In this document: positions 42,726-44,317 of the stretch, one piece after another | How the letters are laid out: every line of letters begins with the position of its first letter | How positions within the stretch are numbered: the stretch's first letter is position 1 | Origin: Candidatus Eremiobacterota bacterium | GTDB taxonomy: Bacteria > Vulcanimicrobiota > CADAWZ01 > Ess09-12 | Assembly (NCBI GenBank): GCA_031082125.1 | Contig: JAVHLM010000001.1 | Coordinates: 215,555-259,871, forward strand | DNA: 44,317 nt | Reading direction: 5' to 3' | The notes under the pieces: model-generated | What the model saw: the letters and a program-made list of their open reading frames with translations, nothing else | Told to the model about the DNA's origin: nothing | Database searches by the model: none | Position numbers and translations under genes: made by a program

Positions 42726-44317
42726 TTATTCAGGGGTATAGCGTCGCTTCCTCTCAGCCGCGAACCCGGCCTGCTCTCTCGCCATCGCCTCGGCTGCCTC
42801 TTTTGCCGCCATCTCGGCCTCGATCTTCTTGAAGTGGGCGTCCACTTTCTTCTTCACCTCTGAAGGGAGATGCTTCTGGAGGCTTTCGACGACTCCCGAC
42901 ATCTGGTGAGCCACATCTTCAGGCGTCCGGCCCTGCATTCTCTTCAGCGCCGCCTCGGCATCGGCGGTGGTAAAGGTTTTTCCGTCCGGGCCCTTCTTCC
43001 CCACCCTGTTCATGATGTCCACGGCCACCCTCAGGTCCTCGGGGACATGGGCAGTGGAAGGCTCCGGGTACCCTGTTATCTCATTCACCTTGTTCACCAG
43101 CGCTTCAACCTGGTTACCGAACTGCTTGGTGAGCTGGCGCATCCCCTCCTCCTTGAGGCCTTCGGCCTTTGATCTCTGCTCTGCCGCTTCCCTGGGGTTG
43201 CCGCTCGATTCGGCTTTCTTTGCATTGGCCTCGCAGTGATCCGCCTGCTCATACCATTCTTTTGTCTTGAACTCCATCGCCTTGGTGGTGGCCTCGATGT
43301 CGTCGAAAGCCCTCCCTTTCAGCTCCGGCGTCAGGGCCGTCTTGCCATCTTTCTTGCTTGCCCCGTAGGCATCGGGTGCATGGAGGTCCGTGACGGTCTG
43401 ATCTGTTTCCTTTGCATATTTATTTATGGCCTCTCTGTCAATGGAGCCGTCAGGGCGGCGGGGCAGTTCGCCGTCGTGGCGAGCCTTGTAGAATTCCTCA
43501 TGATAAATGTCCTTCGAGATCTCCGTGGGCACGTCGCTTCCCGTCTTCTTGTCACGGTAGGTGACATCGCGGTCATAGGTTGACTTTTCGCTTGGCACCA
43601 CGTCGGTGACGGGAGTATTGGAGATCTTGAGGACCTCGATATCATCGGCGGTGCGGCGCTGCCCCTTCTTCTCGCAGAAATCATTGACTGCTCCCTGGTC
43701 CACTCTTCCATCCTCGAAGCGTGGAACCTCGCTTTTAGAGTGCTTCTCGTAGTATTCCTGGTTCATCTTGTCGGCTATCCGCTGCTTTGCGCCCTTATCG
43801 GCCACATCATAGGTGTCGCGCCAGTTCTTGTTGAAAGCCTCCCTGAGCGGGTGGGGCTTCCCGGGATCGATGTCATTGATGACATGCATTGCATGCTTGT
43901 CCTTCTGCACTGCTTCCGATGCATCATCAAAAGCTTTCTTTGCCTCGGGATCATTTGGATTCTTTTTTAACCTCTCATAAGCCTCCTCGAGATTCTTGAC
44001 CTTTTTCTCTCCCACCTCCCGGCCTCTCTCGAAAGCCTCCTTCTGGGGCTTGTCCACCTTGTCCCTGGTGTTCTCTATGATGTCGTCAGCCTTGCTCCTG
44101 GACTTTTCTTTGGTCTCCTTGATTTTGTCATTATATTCTTCTTTGGGAGTCTTCTTCTCCTTGTCAGTCTTTTCTTTCTCAGTTTTCGTCTTCTCCTTGT
44201 CGGCCTTCTCCTTGTCGGCCTTCTCCTTGTCGGCCTTCTCCTTGTCAGCCTTCTCCTTCTCGGCCTTCTCCTTCTCGGCCTTCTCCTTCTCGGCCTTCTC
44301 CTTCTCGGCCTTCTCCT
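42726..44317 (-). CDS. Large Lys/Glu-rich repeat protein (5' end outside window)
   Basis: The frame is open to the window edge, giving at least 529 residues; a GTG at 44057 is only an internal codon. The visible N-terminal part is KADKE/KAEKE repeats, then a charged helical stretch. The middle holds two copies of a short domain: EVPRFEDGRVDQGAVNDFCE and ELPRRPDGSIDREAINKYAK, each preceded by a Tyr-rich helix (QEYYEKHSKS, EEFYKARHDG). The C-terminal third is helical (MEFKTKEWYEQADHCEANAK onward) and ends RRYTPE. I do not recognise the family. The size, modular repeats and charged extension recall secreted effector or surface proteins, but nothing catalytic is visible. A zinc-ribbon gene follows in the same operon. 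Confidence 0.8.
   Translation of the reverse strand, partial: EKAEKEKAEKEKAEKEKAEKEKADKEKADKEKADKEKADKEKTKTEKEKTDKEKKTPKEEYNDKIKETKEKSRSKADDIIENTRDKVDKPQKEAFERGREVGEKKVKNLEEAYERLKKNPNDPEAKKAFDDASEAVQKDKHAMHVINDIDPGKPHPLREAFNKNWRDTYDVADKGAKQRIADKMNQEYYEKHSKSEVPRFEDGRVDQGAVNDFCEKKGQRRTADDIEVLKISNTPVTDVVPSEKSTYDRDVTYRDKKTGSDVPTEISKDIYHEEFYKARHDGELPRRPDGSIDREAINKYAKETDQTVTDLHAPDAYGASKKDGKTALTPELKGRAFDDIEATTKAMEFKTKEWYEQADHCEANAKKAESSGNPREAAEQRSKAEGLKEEGMRQLTKQFGNQVEALVNKVNEITGYPEPSTAHVPEDLRVAVDIMNRVGKKGPDGKTFTTADAEAALKRMQGRTPEDVAHQMSGVVESLQKHLPSEVKKKVDAHFKKIEAEMAAKEAAEAMAREQAGFAAERKRRYTPE
44191..44317 (-). repeat. 15-bp tandem array encoding KADKE/KAEKE
   Basis: Eight full 15-bp units and part of a ninth run to the window edge. 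On the coding (minus) strand each unit encodes KA(D/E)KE; the four units nearest the gene body have Asp (GAC), the four further out have Glu (GAG). The block pattern points to recent unit duplication. Confidence 0.92.

Noticed and set aside
44191-44317. CRISPR-like repeats
   Set aside because: Units are 15 bp with no spacers and stay in frame inside a coding region.

Overview
The window looks like a piece of a Gram-negative-type bacterial chromosome with a GC-rich background: one hand-counted 60-base line inside the ATPase operon is 36/60 G+C. TolC and MacA-type proteins imply an outer membrane. The V-type ATPase has the reduced subunit set (A, B, D, E, I, K plus a DUF2764 protein) known from spirochaetes, chlamydiae and Bacteroidetes. 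The secreted proteins and SUKH/HNH proteins do not match one familiar genus, so an uncultured or poorly sampled lineage is plausible. I cannot name the phylum. I saw no rRNA, tRNA, CRISPR array, integrase or transposase.

Layout. 1-132: Lys/Ala/Pro-repeat tail of a cut-off gene. 414-9114: V-ATPase operon in the order B-D-I-K-E-DUF2764-A, followed by a membrane-anchored flavodoxin/ferredoxin protein. 9079-10664 (minus): ROK sugar kinase and NUDIX hydrolase. 10861-12188: a Gln/Gly-rich small protein and a SUKH-domain protein sharing a two-way terminator. 12408-15657: polyprenyl-type glycosyltransferase, methyltransferase and GT-C membrane glycosyltransferase, tightly coupled. 15674-16923 (minus): HNH nuclease toxin candidate followed by a SUKH immunity candidate. 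17541-19754: a lone FlhA/SctV-family (FHIPEP) export-gate homologue. 19664-20689: PHP phosphoesterase and two very small genes. 20759-24978: M20 peptidase, HtpX-like M48 peptidase and an amidohydrolase. 25289-31199: protein-glutaminase-like protein, a 96-residue unknown, a CLCA-like secreted metalloprotease paired with a rhomboid protease, and a metzincin lipoprotein. 31333-36508: a complete TolC-MacA-MacB tripartite exporter.

36469-42072: a 5.4 kb segment, lower in GC where sampled, bounded by two identical 81-bp direct repeats. It holds an ankyrin-repeat protein and secreted proteins, one interrupted by an in-frame TAG. The repeat is exactly the convergent junction of the exporter permease and the zinc-ribbon gene. 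The segment therefore appears to have been inserted between two formerly adjacent genes without breaking either. 42040-44317 (minus): zinc-ribbon protein and a large Lys/Glu-rich repeat protein cut off by the window end.

The strongest leads are the 81-bp-repeat island, the circularly permuted V-ATPase operon with an attached redox protein, the orphan FHIPEP gene, the rhomboid/CFI-box pair, and the candidate toxins (HNH, protein glutaminase).
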